Source: Streptomyces flavofungini (GTDB taxonomy: Bacteria > Actinomycetota > Actinomycetes > Streptomycetales > Streptomycetaceae). Taken from it: a stretch of 64,000 bases of DNA. Shown in pieces: positions 19,446 to 26,531 of the stretch. Every line of letters starts with the position of its first letter. Within the stretch, counting starts at the first letter, position 1. The DNA is taken from assembly GCF_030388665.1 (NCBI RefSeq), contig NZ_CP128846.1, positions 1,054,001-1,118,000 of the forward strand, in the 5' to 3' direction. Made by a program: the position numbers and the translations under genes. The notes below the pieces were generated by a model. The model saw only the letters and a list, made by a program, of their open reading frames with translations, was not told the DNA's origin and did no database searches.

Positions 19446-20885
19446 ATGACTGCTTCAGCGCAGATCGGTGTCACGGGACTCGCGGTGATGGGGCGCAACC
19501 TCGCCCGCAATTTCGCCCGCAACGGATACACGGTCGCGGTGCACAACCGCACGGGGGCCAAGACCCGTGCCCTCGTCGAGGAGTTCGGCCACGAGGGCGA
19601 TTTCGTCGCCGCCGAGTCCGCCGAGGACTTCGTCGCGGCCCTGGAGCGCCCGCGCCGGCTCGTCGTCATGGTCAAGGCCGGGGAGCCGACGGACGCGGTC
19701 ATCAGGGAGTTCGCGCCACTGCTCGAACCGGGCGACATGATCGTGGACGGCGGCAACGCGCACTTCGCTGACACCCGGCGGCGCGAGCGCGAGCTGCGCG
19801 AGCAGGGCATCCACTTCGTCGGCACGGGCGTGTCCGGCGGCGAGGAGGGCGCGCTCAACGGCCCGAGCATCATGCCGGGCGGTTCCAAGGAGTCCTACGA
19901 GGCGCTCGGCCCGATGCTGGAGAAGATCTCCGCGAAGGCCGCCGACGGCAGCCCCTGCACGGCGCACATCGGCCCGGACGGCGCCGGGCACTTCGTGAAG
20001 ATGGTGCACAACGGCATCGAGTACGCCGACATGCAGCTCATCGCCGAGGCCTACCAACTGCTGCGGGACGTCGCCGGATACTCCCCCGCCGAGATCGCGG
20101 ACATCTTCCGCACCTGGAACACCGGCCGTCTCGACTCCTATCTGGTCGAGATCACCGCCGAGGTCCTGGCGCACGTCGACGACGCCACCGGCGAGCCGTT
20201 CGTGGACGTCGTCCAGGACCGGGCCGAGCAGAAGGGCACCGGCCGCTGGACCGTTCAGATCGCCCTCGACCTCGGGGTGCCGGTGTCGGGCATCGCGGAG
20301 GCGGTGTTCGCCCGTTCGCTGTCCGGTCACAAGGACCTGCGCGACGCCTCGCGCGGCCTCGCGGGCCCGAAGGCGGAGCCTCTCGGCAAGGAGGAGGCCG
20401 CCGCCTTCGCCGACCGGGTCGAGCAGGCGCTGTACGCCTCCAAGATCGTGTCGTACACGCAGGGCTTCCACGAGGTCGCGGCGGGCAGCGCGGAGTACGG
20501 CTGGGACATCGACCTGGGCCGGGTCGCCGCGATCTGGCGCGGCGGCTGCATCATCAGGGCCGCGTTCCTCGACCGCATCCGCGCCGCCTACGACGCGCGC
20601 GCCGACCTGCCGAGCCTGCTCGCCGACGAGAGCTTCGCGCGGGAGATCGGCGACGCCCAGGACGACTGGCGGGCCGTCCTTGTCGCCGCGACGCTCCAGG
20701 GCGTGCCCGCCCCGGGCTTCGCCGCGGCCCTCGCCTACTACGACGCGCTGCGCGCCGACCGGCTCCCGGCCGCGCTCACGCAGGGGCAGCGCGACTACTT
20801 CGGCGCGCACACCTACCGGCGCACGGACCGGGAGGGTTCGTTCCACACGCTGTGGGGCGGGGACCGCTCCGAGGTGTCCGCGTAG
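19446..20885 (+). CDS. gnd: 6-phosphogluconate dehydrogenase (decarboxylating)
   Basis: Predicted 479-residue enzyme of the oxidative pentose phosphate pathway: 6-phosphogluconate + NADP+ gives ribulose-5-phosphate + CO2 + NADPH. The N-terminal cofactor motif GVTGLAVMGRNLARNFARNG, the substrate-binding GTGVSGGEEGALNGPSIMPG and the catalytic-region HFVKMVHNGIEYADMQLI are all intact. The C-terminal QRDYFGAHTYRR segment is typical of the long homodimeric form. Start is ATG at 19446. It converges with the small proline-rich gene at 20893. Confidence 0.97.
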   Translation: MTASAQIGVTGLAVMGRNLARNFARNGYTVAVHNRTGAKTRALVEEFGHEGDFVAAESAEDFVAALERPRRLVVMVKAGEPTDAVIREFAPLLEPGDMIVDGGNAHFADTRRRERELREQGIHFVGTGVSGGEEGALNGPSIMPGGSKESYEALGPMLEKISAKAADGSPCTAHIGPDGAGHFVKMVHNGIEYADMQLIAEAYQLLRDVAGYSPAEIADIFRTWNTGRLDSYLVEITAEVLAHVDDATGEPFVDVVQDRAEQKGTGRWTVQIALDLGVPVSGIAEAVFARSLSGHKDLRDASRGLAGPKAEPLGKEEAAAFADRVEQALYASKIVSYTQGFHEVAAGSAEYGWDIDLGRVAAIWRGGCIIRAAFLDRIRAAYDARADLPSLLADESFAREIGDAQDDWRAVLVAATLQGVPAPGFAAALAYYDALRADRLPAALTQGQRDYFGAHTYRRTDREGSFHTLWGGDRSEVSA

Positions 20886-20892
20886 CGATCGG

Positions 20893-21108
20893 TCACATGG
20901 GTGACGGCTCGGGCTCCGGCGGTACGGGGTCCGGGCCGCCCGGCGGCCTCGGCACCGGGGACGGCGAGGGCTCCGGCAGCGGCACGGGGTCCGGGACGGG
21001 GCGCGGCGGCCCGCCCGGGTCGGGTGCGGGTCCCGGACCCGGCGTCGGGTCCGGACGGGGGCCCGGGGTGGGTCCGGGCGGTACGGGGTCGGGGAACGGG
21101 TTGGTCAT
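20893..21108 (-). CDS. Small proline-rich (PDP/PxP repeat) protein
   Basis: Predicted 71-residue protein that is nearly half proline, built from PDP, PGP and PxP repeats with Gly, Glu and Asp (begins MTNPFPDPVPPGPTPGP, ends in EPSPM). No domain, signal peptide or membrane segment is visible. ATG at 21108 is preceded by GGAGG 4 nt upstream, a strong ribosome-binding site that argues it is a real gene despite its low complexity. It sits alone between the 3' end of gnd and the terminator-like hairpin at 21147. Function unknown; extended polyproline stretches usually require EF-P for translation. Confidence 0.6.
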   Translation of the reverse strand: MTNPFPDPVPPGPTPGPRPDPTPGPGPAPDPGGPPRPVPDPVPLPEPSPSPVPRPPGGPDPVPPEPEPSPM

Positions 21109-21146
21109 GGTTCCTCCAGCGGATCGGAGGCGGGTCGCGCCCGGGA

Positions 21147-21175
21147 CCGGACACGGCCCGGCGGGCCGTGTCCGG
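21147..21175. terminator. Hairpin downstream of the F420-type nitroreductase gene
   Basis: Positions 21147-21160 and 21162-21175 are exact reverse complements (14 bp, minimal loop; effectively a 12-bp stem with a 5-nt loop). It lies 148 bp beyond the minus-strand gene ending at 21323 and could also protect the small gene at 20893 from read-through. Confidence 0.5.
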
Positions 21176-21322
21176 CCCGGAGGACCGGGCCACGGGCGTT
21201 TCCACTCTCTCCCGCCTCGCGTGCCCACGCCCGGTGACTCCACGCGTCCCCACTCCGGGTGATCCGGGCCACCCGGGCCGTCGCGGGCCCGGGCCGCCCG
21301 ATCGTCCCGCGCCGGGGGCGGG

Positions 21323-21763
21323 TCAGTCCCGCACGCGGCTGAGGCGTACGACGGGGATGTCGCGGCTGGTCTTCCTGCGGTAGTCGGCGTACCGAGGGAA
21401 GACGTCGACGAGGTGCGGCCAGACGCGTTCCCTCTCCTCGGCCGAAAGGGTCTCCGCGCGGGCGGCGAACCGCTCGGTGCCCACGCGCAGCCGGACGTCG
21501 GGCTCGTCGCGCAGGTTCAGATACCACAGCGGGTGCCTGTCGGCGCCGCCGTTGGACGCCACGATCAGGTAGTCGTCGCCGTCGCGGCCGTAGATGAGGA
21601 CGGTGCGCCGCCACTGCCCGGAGCGACGGCCCTTGTAGTCGAGCAGCAGGCAGGGGGCTCCCTGGATGACGGCGCCCTTCGTGCCGCCCGACTCCTCGTA
21701 CAGACGGGCCTGTTCGGCCACCCAGCCCGTCGGACTGAGCACGGCTTCTTCGGATGAGGTCAT
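21323..21763 (-). CDS. Deazaflavin (F420)-dependent nitroreductase family protein
   Basis: Predicted 146-residue protein of the Ddn/DUF385 family, split-barrel proteins that bind coenzyme F420 and reduce nitro compounds or quinones. Matching sequence: LLLDYKGRRSGQWRRTVLIYG, then DYLIVASNGGADRHPLWYLNL and the DVFPRYADYRRKTSRDIPVV C-terminus. It is 9 bp downstream of the racemase-like gene on the same strand and probably belongs to the same short operon. Physiological substrate unknown. Confidence 0.9.
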   Translation of the reverse strand: MTSSEEAVLSPTGWVAEQARLYEESGGTKGAVIQGAPCLLLDYKGRRSGQWRRTVLIYGRDGDDYLIVASNGGADRHPLWYLNLRDEPDVRLRVGTERFAARAETLSAEERERVWPHLVDVFPRYADYRRKTSRDIPVVRLSRVRD

Positions 21764-21772
21764 GGTGGAACC

Positions 21773-22540
21773 CTAGGCGGGGCTGCCGGGCGAGGACCTC
21801 ATGCCCTGGGAGTGATCCGCTCCTTGAACGGCCTCGACGGCTTGTGCGCAGAAAGCGGCTCGCGCGGGTCGAACGGCTCGTACGGCGGCGGGTTCCGGTG
21901 CGGGGTGCCCGCACCGGCGGGCGGCCGCGCGCAGGCCGGTGCGGGGACTGCTGAGCACGGGTGTCCCGGCGGGCACGCGGTCGGCCGCGTCCGCCATGGA
22001 CGCCTGCGCGAGGAGGACCGCGCCGACCGAACCCGCGACCCGCTCGACGGCGGCGGCGACGAGCCCCAGGTATCCCGCCCGGTCCCCCGCCTCGAACCGC
22101 TCCCAGGCACCGTCCACCAGGACGGTCCGGATGTCGACGGGCAGGGCCGCGCGGGCCGCCTCCTCCCGCACGAGGGCGACGGTCGGCTCCAGGGTCGAGG
22201 CGACCGTGGCGACGACGGCGACGGCCGGGCCCGCGCGCACCGCGGCGGCGGCCATGGGCCGGTCGACGCGCAGCACCGGCACACCCGTGGCGGCGGCGTG
22301 GGACTCGGCGACGCCGCCGATGGTCGAGCAGGTGCACAGCACCGCGTCGGCGCCGTCGGCGGCCTCGGCGAGCGCCGCCCGCACGGCGTCGGCGACGGCG
22401 TCGGGCCCCTCGGCGCGGGCGCGCGCGAGCAGGTCCTCGCGGACGAGGTGACGCAGCACGAGGCCCGGGTGGTCCGCGTCGCGCAGGGCGTCGAAGACGG
22501 GGGCGTGCGCGGGCGAGGTGTGCAGGAGCGCCAGGGTCAC
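21773..22540 (-). CDS. Aspartate/glutamate racemase-family protein
   Basis: Predicted 255-residue member of the Asp/Glu/hydantoin racemase superfamily. It has VLCTCSTIGG with a catalytic-type Cys, then VLRVDRPMAAAA and VAVVATVASTLEPTV. The second catalytic position is less clear: VGAVLLAQASMAD has Gln/Ala where many racemases carry Cys, so enzymatic racemisation is uncertain. The start GTG at 22540 overlaps the GNAT stop codon as GTGA, a coupled arrangement; the longer open frame upstream belongs to the GNAT gene region. Confidence 0.75.
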   Translation of the reverse strand: MTLALLHTSPAHAPVFDALRDADHPGLVLRHLVREDLLARARAEGPDAVADAVRAALAEAADGADAVLCTCSTIGGVAESHAAATGVPVLRVDRPMAAAAVRAGPAVAVVATVASTLEPTVALVREEAARAALPVDIRTVLVDGAWERFEAGDRAGYLGLVAAAVERVAGSVGAVLLAQASMADAADRVPAGTPVLSSPRTGLRAAARRCGHPAPEPAAVRAVRPARAAFCAQAVEAVQGADHSQGMRSSPGSPA

Positions 22541-22893
22541 CACGCCGACGGATCCGCCTCGGCCTTGGCGAGGGCGGCCTCGACCAGCTCGGCGGACGGG
22601 GCCGACGCTTCGTCCGGATGGCGTTCGGCCCACTTGGCGACGTACGGGCACAGCGGTACGACGGCACGGCCCTCGCGGGCGGCGATCGCGTACAGCTCCC
22701 GGGCGAGGGCGCCCGCGATGCCCCGGCCCGCGTGCGCGGACGGCACTTCCGTGTGCACCGGCACGAGGGCGGGCGCGGGCTCGGACAGGGTGAAGTAGAT
22801 GATCTCGCCGACGACTTGGCCGTCGTCGCGGGCCCGCAGGGCGCCGTCGGCCCGCTCGTCGTGGATGTCGACGGCTCCGCCGCTGTCACTCAT
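22537..22893 (-). CDS. Small GNAT-family (YidJ-type) N-acetyltransferase
   Basis: Predicted 118-residue protein with the compact GNAT fold found in YidJ/PF14542 proteins: VGEIIYFTL, then HTEVPSAHAGRGIAGALAR, where R/Q-x-x-G-x-G/A binds acetyl-CoA, and LCPYVAKWAERHPD near the end. Its acceptor is unknown. ATG at 22893 has AGGAG about 6 nt upstream. It lies 55 bp downstream of the cold-shock gene and overlaps the racemase-like gene by 4 bp. Confidence 0.88.
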   Translation of the reverse strand: MSDSGGAVDIHDERADGALRARDDGQVVGEIIYFTLSEPAPALVPVHTEVPSAHAGRGIAGALARELYAIAAREGRAVVPLCPYVAKWAERHPDEASAPSAELVEAALAKAEADPSAW

Positions 22894-22948
22894 CACCGCT
22901 CCTCTGCTTCGCACGCCCCGGCTTGTGCGCACCGGGGTCCCGTCCAAC

Positions 22949-23374
22949 CTACGAGGCGATCCAGCCACGCGCCTGCGCGAGGTCGAGGACGCGGTCCCTG
23001 ACCCGCTTGATCTGATCGCCCGTCAGCGAGTCCACCGAGTCGAGCAGGGCCTCGGTCAGCTCCTGGCGGAAGGCGTCGGCCTCCGCCGTGGTCCGCGGTC
23101 CGGCGGCGGCAGCGGCGGGGCGGGCCGCGAGGCCGCCGCGGGGCAGCTGGTGCGAGGTCGACTGGTGGACCAGGCGGATGTTCGACGCCTTGGGCCCCTT
23201 CTCCCCCATCTCCAGGAAGAACTCGACCTGGCTTCCCTCCTGGTAGAGGTACTTCTCGTCCACGAGGTCGTTCGCGTGCATGAAAACGTCCTCGTCGCCC
23301 ACCTCGGGGGCGATGAACCCGTAGCCGCGGACCTCGTCGAACCGCAGGACCTTCCCTGCCGTCAGCACAGCCAT
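22949..23374 (-). CDS. Cold-shock-domain protein with C-terminal helical extension
   Basis: Predicted 141-residue protein. The first 67 residues are a cold-shock domain (GKVLRFDEVRGYGFIAPE containing RNP-1-like GYGFI, then EDVFMHANDL with the RNP-2-like VFMH), which binds single-stranded RNA/DNA. An Ala/Pro linker and an ~55-residue helical domain follow (FRQELTEALLDSVDSLTGDQ), making it longer than plain CspA (67-70 aa). ATG at 23374 starts the canonical domain; an upstream in-frame ATG at 23413 is less likely. Confidence 0.9.
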   Translation of the reverse strand: MAVLTAGKVLRFDEVRGYGFIAPEVGDEDVFMHANDLVDEKYLYQEGSQVEFFLEMGEKGPKASNIRLVHQSTSHQLPRGGLAARPAAAAAGPRTTAEADAFRQELTEALLDSVDSLTGDQIKRVRDRVLDLAQARGWIAS

Positions 23375-23455
23375 GCCAGCACACCTCACCACACGCCACA
23401 CGGCGGGCATCACCCTGTGTGAGCCCCCACAACCGATTGAATCTGCAGCCCGAAC

Positions 23456-25135
23456 CTACCTTGTCGGGCCGAGGGCCGACGGCCCGCACCCCAGGTGGTC
23501 CCGCAGCACCGTCTCCGCGGCGGCCACGGCTCCCTCGATCGAGCCGGGGTCGGACGTCCAGCAGTCGCTGACGATGTACACCGCCTCGCCGGGCAGCGGA
23601 CGGCGGACGCGGGGCGCGATCTCGTCGGGGTCGCGGCCGGGCCGCCAGACGTGCCAGGCGCCGTCGTGCGGCGGCAGGTTCCAGTCCTGCCGGAGCACGG
23701 ACAGCGGGTCTTCGAGGCGCGCCAGGCCGTGCATGCGCTCCAGCAGTCGGTGGGCCCGCTCGACCAGGGCCTGGCCGGGGTCGGTGGGGCCGGCGCCGGG
23801 CTCGTGCAGTGCCTCCCAGGTCTTCGTGGCGGGGCCGCTGGGGTAGGCGGCGAGCAGCAGCGCGGGGCCGTCGGCGCGGGCGGGGCCGGGGGGCGGGCAG
23901 GTGCCGCCGTACCAGAGCTGCCGCAGGGGCAGGTCCGTGGTGGCGCGGCCGCGGGTCACGCCGATGCCGTGCCACCACGGCGTCCGGTAGAGCAGGAAGA
24001 GCTTGTGCGCGGGCACGGCCTCGACCGCCTGGAGGTCCGCGCGCAGCCGGGGTGTGAACGGCAGGCCGTCCCCGTCGAGCCGCAGGAGCGGGCCCGGGGG
24101 CAGGGCGAGCACGACGGTGTGCGCGTGGACGTGGGCGTGGGCACCGGTGGGGCGGCCTTCGGGGTCCTCCAGGGCGAACGTCAAGCGGTAGCGGGGGCGG
24201 CGGGTGTCCCGGAGCGCGGTGCCGCCTGACGCGGTGCCGCCGGATGCGGTGGCCTCTGACGCGGCGCGGTCGTGGTGCGGCCCCGCGCGGTCGACGCGCA
24301 GGAGCCGGTGGCCGAGGCGCAGGGTGCCGCCCGCCGCCGTGAAGCGGTCGCGCAGGGCGAGGGGCAGGCTCTGCATGCCGCGGCGCAGCGTCAGATAGGC
24401 GGCGCGGGGCGGGGTGCGGAAGAGGATGCCGAGTTGTTCGGCGGTGTTCTCCCTGCTGTACGCCACGTCGTAGCCGCCGGTGTCGTGCAGGAACGCGACG
24501 GCCTCCGCGCCGAGCACGGCCCGCAGGGCGTCGGCGTAGGTGGTCGACCGCAGGGGCCGGCCCTGGAGGGTCGCCCGGTCGCGGCGGGTCCGGAAGGCGG
24601 TGGCGCTCTGGGCGGCGCGTTCCGTGTCGCCTCTCTCCAGGGATTCGTGGTGGCGGCGGCGCAGTGCGGTGAAGCCGGGGACGAGCGCGTCGGCCGCGCG
24701 GAGCACCAGGTCGTCGGGGCTCAGGCCGCGTTCGCCGCCCGTGAGGTCGTAGGGGATCCTCGCGGCGTCTGCCAGGTGGCGCTGGCGCAGGGTGACGCCG
24801 CGGACGTGGGTGGGGTTCTCGGGGCGGCCGAAGTCGAAGGGCACGAGGTCGCCGGTGAGGTGTGCCTCGTGGACGACGTCGAGAACCTGCCGCAGTCCGC
24901 TGTGCAGGCGCATCGCGCCGAGGTCGGCGTGCAGTCGTTCACCCATGGGGACCGACCAGAGCCGTCCGCCGACGCGGTGCGCGCGTTCGAAGAGCGCCAC
25001 CCGGCCGGGGTGGAATTCACCGGCGCGCTCCCGGTGCCGGGCGAGTCGGGCCGCGAGGAGACAGCCGCCGATTCCCGCTCCGACTATCGCCGTGTCGACT
25101 TCCGGAACGGCCGGTAATGGCTGGCGAGTTCGCAT
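23456..25135 (-). CDS. FAD-dependent amine oxidase-like protein
   Basis: Predicted 559-residue flavoprotein of the monoamine oxidase/NAD-FAD oxidoreductase family. The N-terminal dinucleotide motif is TAIVGAGIGGCLLAARLAR, followed after an insertion by FERAHRVGGRLWSVPMGERL (the second FAD-contact segment). The C-terminal FAD segment SDCWTSDPGSIEGAVAAAETV is also present. Such enzymes oxidise amines or amino acids with O2. Residues near 300-330 hold an Ala/Ser/Gly/Thr-rich insertion (SEATASGGTASGGTA). ATG at 25135 is used, but GTGs upstream are in frame and no ribosome-binding site is decisive. Divergent from the unknown gene at 25284. Confidence 0.85.
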   Translation of the reverse strand: MRTRQPLPAVPEVDTAIVGAGIGGCLLAARLARHRERAGEFHPGRVALFERAHRVGGRLWSVPMGERLHADLGAMRLHSGLRQVLDVVHEAHLTGDLVPFDFGRPENPTHVRGVTLRQRHLADAARIPYDLTGGERGLSPDDLVLRAADALVPGFTALRRRHHESLERGDTERAAQSATAFRTRRDRATLQGRPLRSTTYADALRAVLGAEAVAFLHDTGGYDVAYSRENTAEQLGILFRTPPRAAYLTLRRGMQSLPLALRDRFTAAGGTLRLGHRLLRVDRAGPHHDRAASEATASGGTASGGTALRDTRRPRYRLTFALEDPEGRPTGAHAHVHAHTVVLALPPGPLLRLDGDGLPFTPRLRADLQAVEAVPAHKLFLLYRTPWWHGIGVTRGRATTDLPLRQLWYGGTCPPPGPARADGPALLLAAYPSGPATKTWEALHEPGAGPTDPGQALVERAHRLLERMHGLARLEDPLSVLRQDWNLPPHDGAWHVWRPGRDPDEIAPRVRRPLPGEAVYIVSDCWTSDPGSIEGAVAAAETVLRDHLGCGPSALGPTR

Positions 25136-25283
25136 GGTCGACACCGTGGCCGTATTTGCCACTGCATGGTTTACCACCCTCTGGTGTTGATCTACAGTCG
25201 CGCTCACGTACACGTCTTAGCACATTTGGTCCCCCGCGCTTCAGGCGTCCGGGACCGCACGCCTGAGCCGCTGGAGAAACCGC

Positions 25284-26018
25284 ATGATCTTCCGCAAAGA
25301 TGTCGTCGCCGAAACCGCCGGCGCCTACGACTCGTTGGCCGCCTACTTCCAGGACGTCCGGTCGTTCTTCGAGGTTCTCAGCGTGCGTTTCAGTCTGCCC
25401 GAGTACGGTGTGCGACTGCGCCCCATAGCCGGGAACGAACTGTTCTCGAATGCCAACAGCTACCTGCTGTCCGACGACAGTTCGTACCCCTACTACCTGT
25501 GGCTGCCCAGTTGGCTCGGCCGCTTCTACATCGACGCCGACCGGATCGCGGACGGCCGCGGTGCCGATGACGTGCGCACCGCCGACGCCCGCCACCTCGC
25601 GTTCGTGTGGCCGTGGCTCGGCTTCAACGACGCCTACGTCAAGGACGCCGAGGAGCCCGAGTGCTGGTTCGGCGTGGCGGAGCCCCGGCCGCAGGATCCG
25701 CGGGAGACGGTGCGCACCACGGCGCAGAGCCTGTTCAACCACTTCCGCCTCGAGCACACCCTCGACGGCGAGGACCAGGGCTGGCTGACCGGACACTTCA
25801 CGCCGGACGCGGGGACCGGCTGCAATCTCACGGGGCGTTGGCACCTGCGCCGGGTGCCGCTCTCGGCGCTCACGAGCTACTACGAGGTCGAGCGGAACGT
25901 CATCCAGCCGCTCGGTGAGAAGTTCAGCGCGCTCGCGTCCCTGCCCCTTGCGCACGCGACCGAGGGGCAGCAGCCGCAGGGACACCCCGAGCCGGTGCCC
26001 ACGGCTGTGCGGTCGTGA
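25284..26018 (+). CDS. Unrecognised 244-residue protein
   Basis: I do not recognise this family. ATG at 25284 has GGAGA 7 nt upstream and the frame has Streptomyces-like codon use, so it is a real gene. The protein is acidic, rich in Trp, Tyr and Phe (YPYYLWLPSWLGRFYIDAD, AFVWPWLGFNDAYVK, WLTGHFTPDAGTGCNLTG), has no signal peptide or membrane helix, and ends in a Pro/Gln/Glu-rich tail. The aromatic richness suggests a compact beta-rich binding or enzyme domain. It is divergent from the flavin amine oxidase (148 bp gap) and followed by a second small unknown gene. Confidence 0.75.
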   Translation: MIFRKDVVAETAGAYDSLAAYFQDVRSFFEVLSVRFSLPEYGVRLRPIAGNELFSNANSYLLSDDSSYPYYLWLPSWLGRFYIDADRIADGRGADDVRTADARHLAFVWPWLGFNDAYVKDAEEPECWFGVAEPRPQDPRETVRTTAQSLFNHFRLEHTLDGEDQGWLTGHFTPDAGTGCNLTGRWHLRRVPLSALTSYYEVERNVIQPLGEKFSALASLPLAHATEGQQPQGHPEPVPTAVRS

Positions 26019-26140
26019 ACTTCCACGGAGTGAGACGCCCTCGCGATAGGGGTTATTGAGGGGTACTCCGGGGCTATCCGAACGCCGCGCGGTCACAGAA
26101 CAATCTCAACGGTCAGAGGTGTCAAGACGAGAGGTGACCC

Positions 26141-26407
26141 ATGCGAGGAATCGACAACACCATCTCCGCCATCACGTTGAACTCCGTCCACCTCGAAGGC
26201 GGTCCGAGTACGCTTTCGGGGAATGTCGTCCTCGCCGAGTTGAACGAAGTGATCTGCTCCGCCGAGAAGATCAAGATTCGGCACGGAAATGGCTATGAGC
26301 ACTACGAGTTCATTGACGCGCCGGTCACGCTCGACGGGACCGCGCTCGCCGAAGCGGCCGACCCGCTGAAACTGCGCTGGGTCGGCCGCACGAAAATCGC
26401 CGAGTAG
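26141..26407 (+). CDS. Small conserved-looking protein, DUF5988-like
   Basis: Predicted 88-residue soluble protein: SVHLEGGPSTLSGNVVLAEL followed by EKIKIRHGNGYEHYEFIDAP. The LEGGP and K-x-HGNGYEHYE pattern resembles small actinomycete proteins grouped as DUF5988, which I recall from natural-product loci; this assignment is from memory of the motif. AGAGGTGA lies about 4-5 nt before ATG. It is followed by a very strong terminator at 26454-26501. Function unknown. Confidence 0.7.
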   Translation: MRGIDNTISAITLNSVHLEGGPSTLSGNVVLAELNEVICSAEKIKIRHGNGYEHYEFIDAPVTLDGTALAEAADPLKLRWVGRTKIAE

Positions 26408-26453
26408 CAGCGGGGCAGAACGCGCCACCAGGGTCACGCGCTCCCGGAACCCC

Positions 26454-26501
26454 CACGAGAATGGGCCCCCACCGCCTTCGCGGTGGGGGCCCATTCTCGT
26501 G
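26454..26501. terminator. Perfect 22-bp stem bidirectional terminator
   Basis: Positions 26454-26475 and 26480-26501 are exact reverse complements with a 4-nt CTTC loop, placed between the convergent genes ending at 26407 (+) and 26532 (-). Confidence 0.85.
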
Positions 26502-26531
26502 CGGACCGGACCCGGGGGGAATCCGGTCCCG

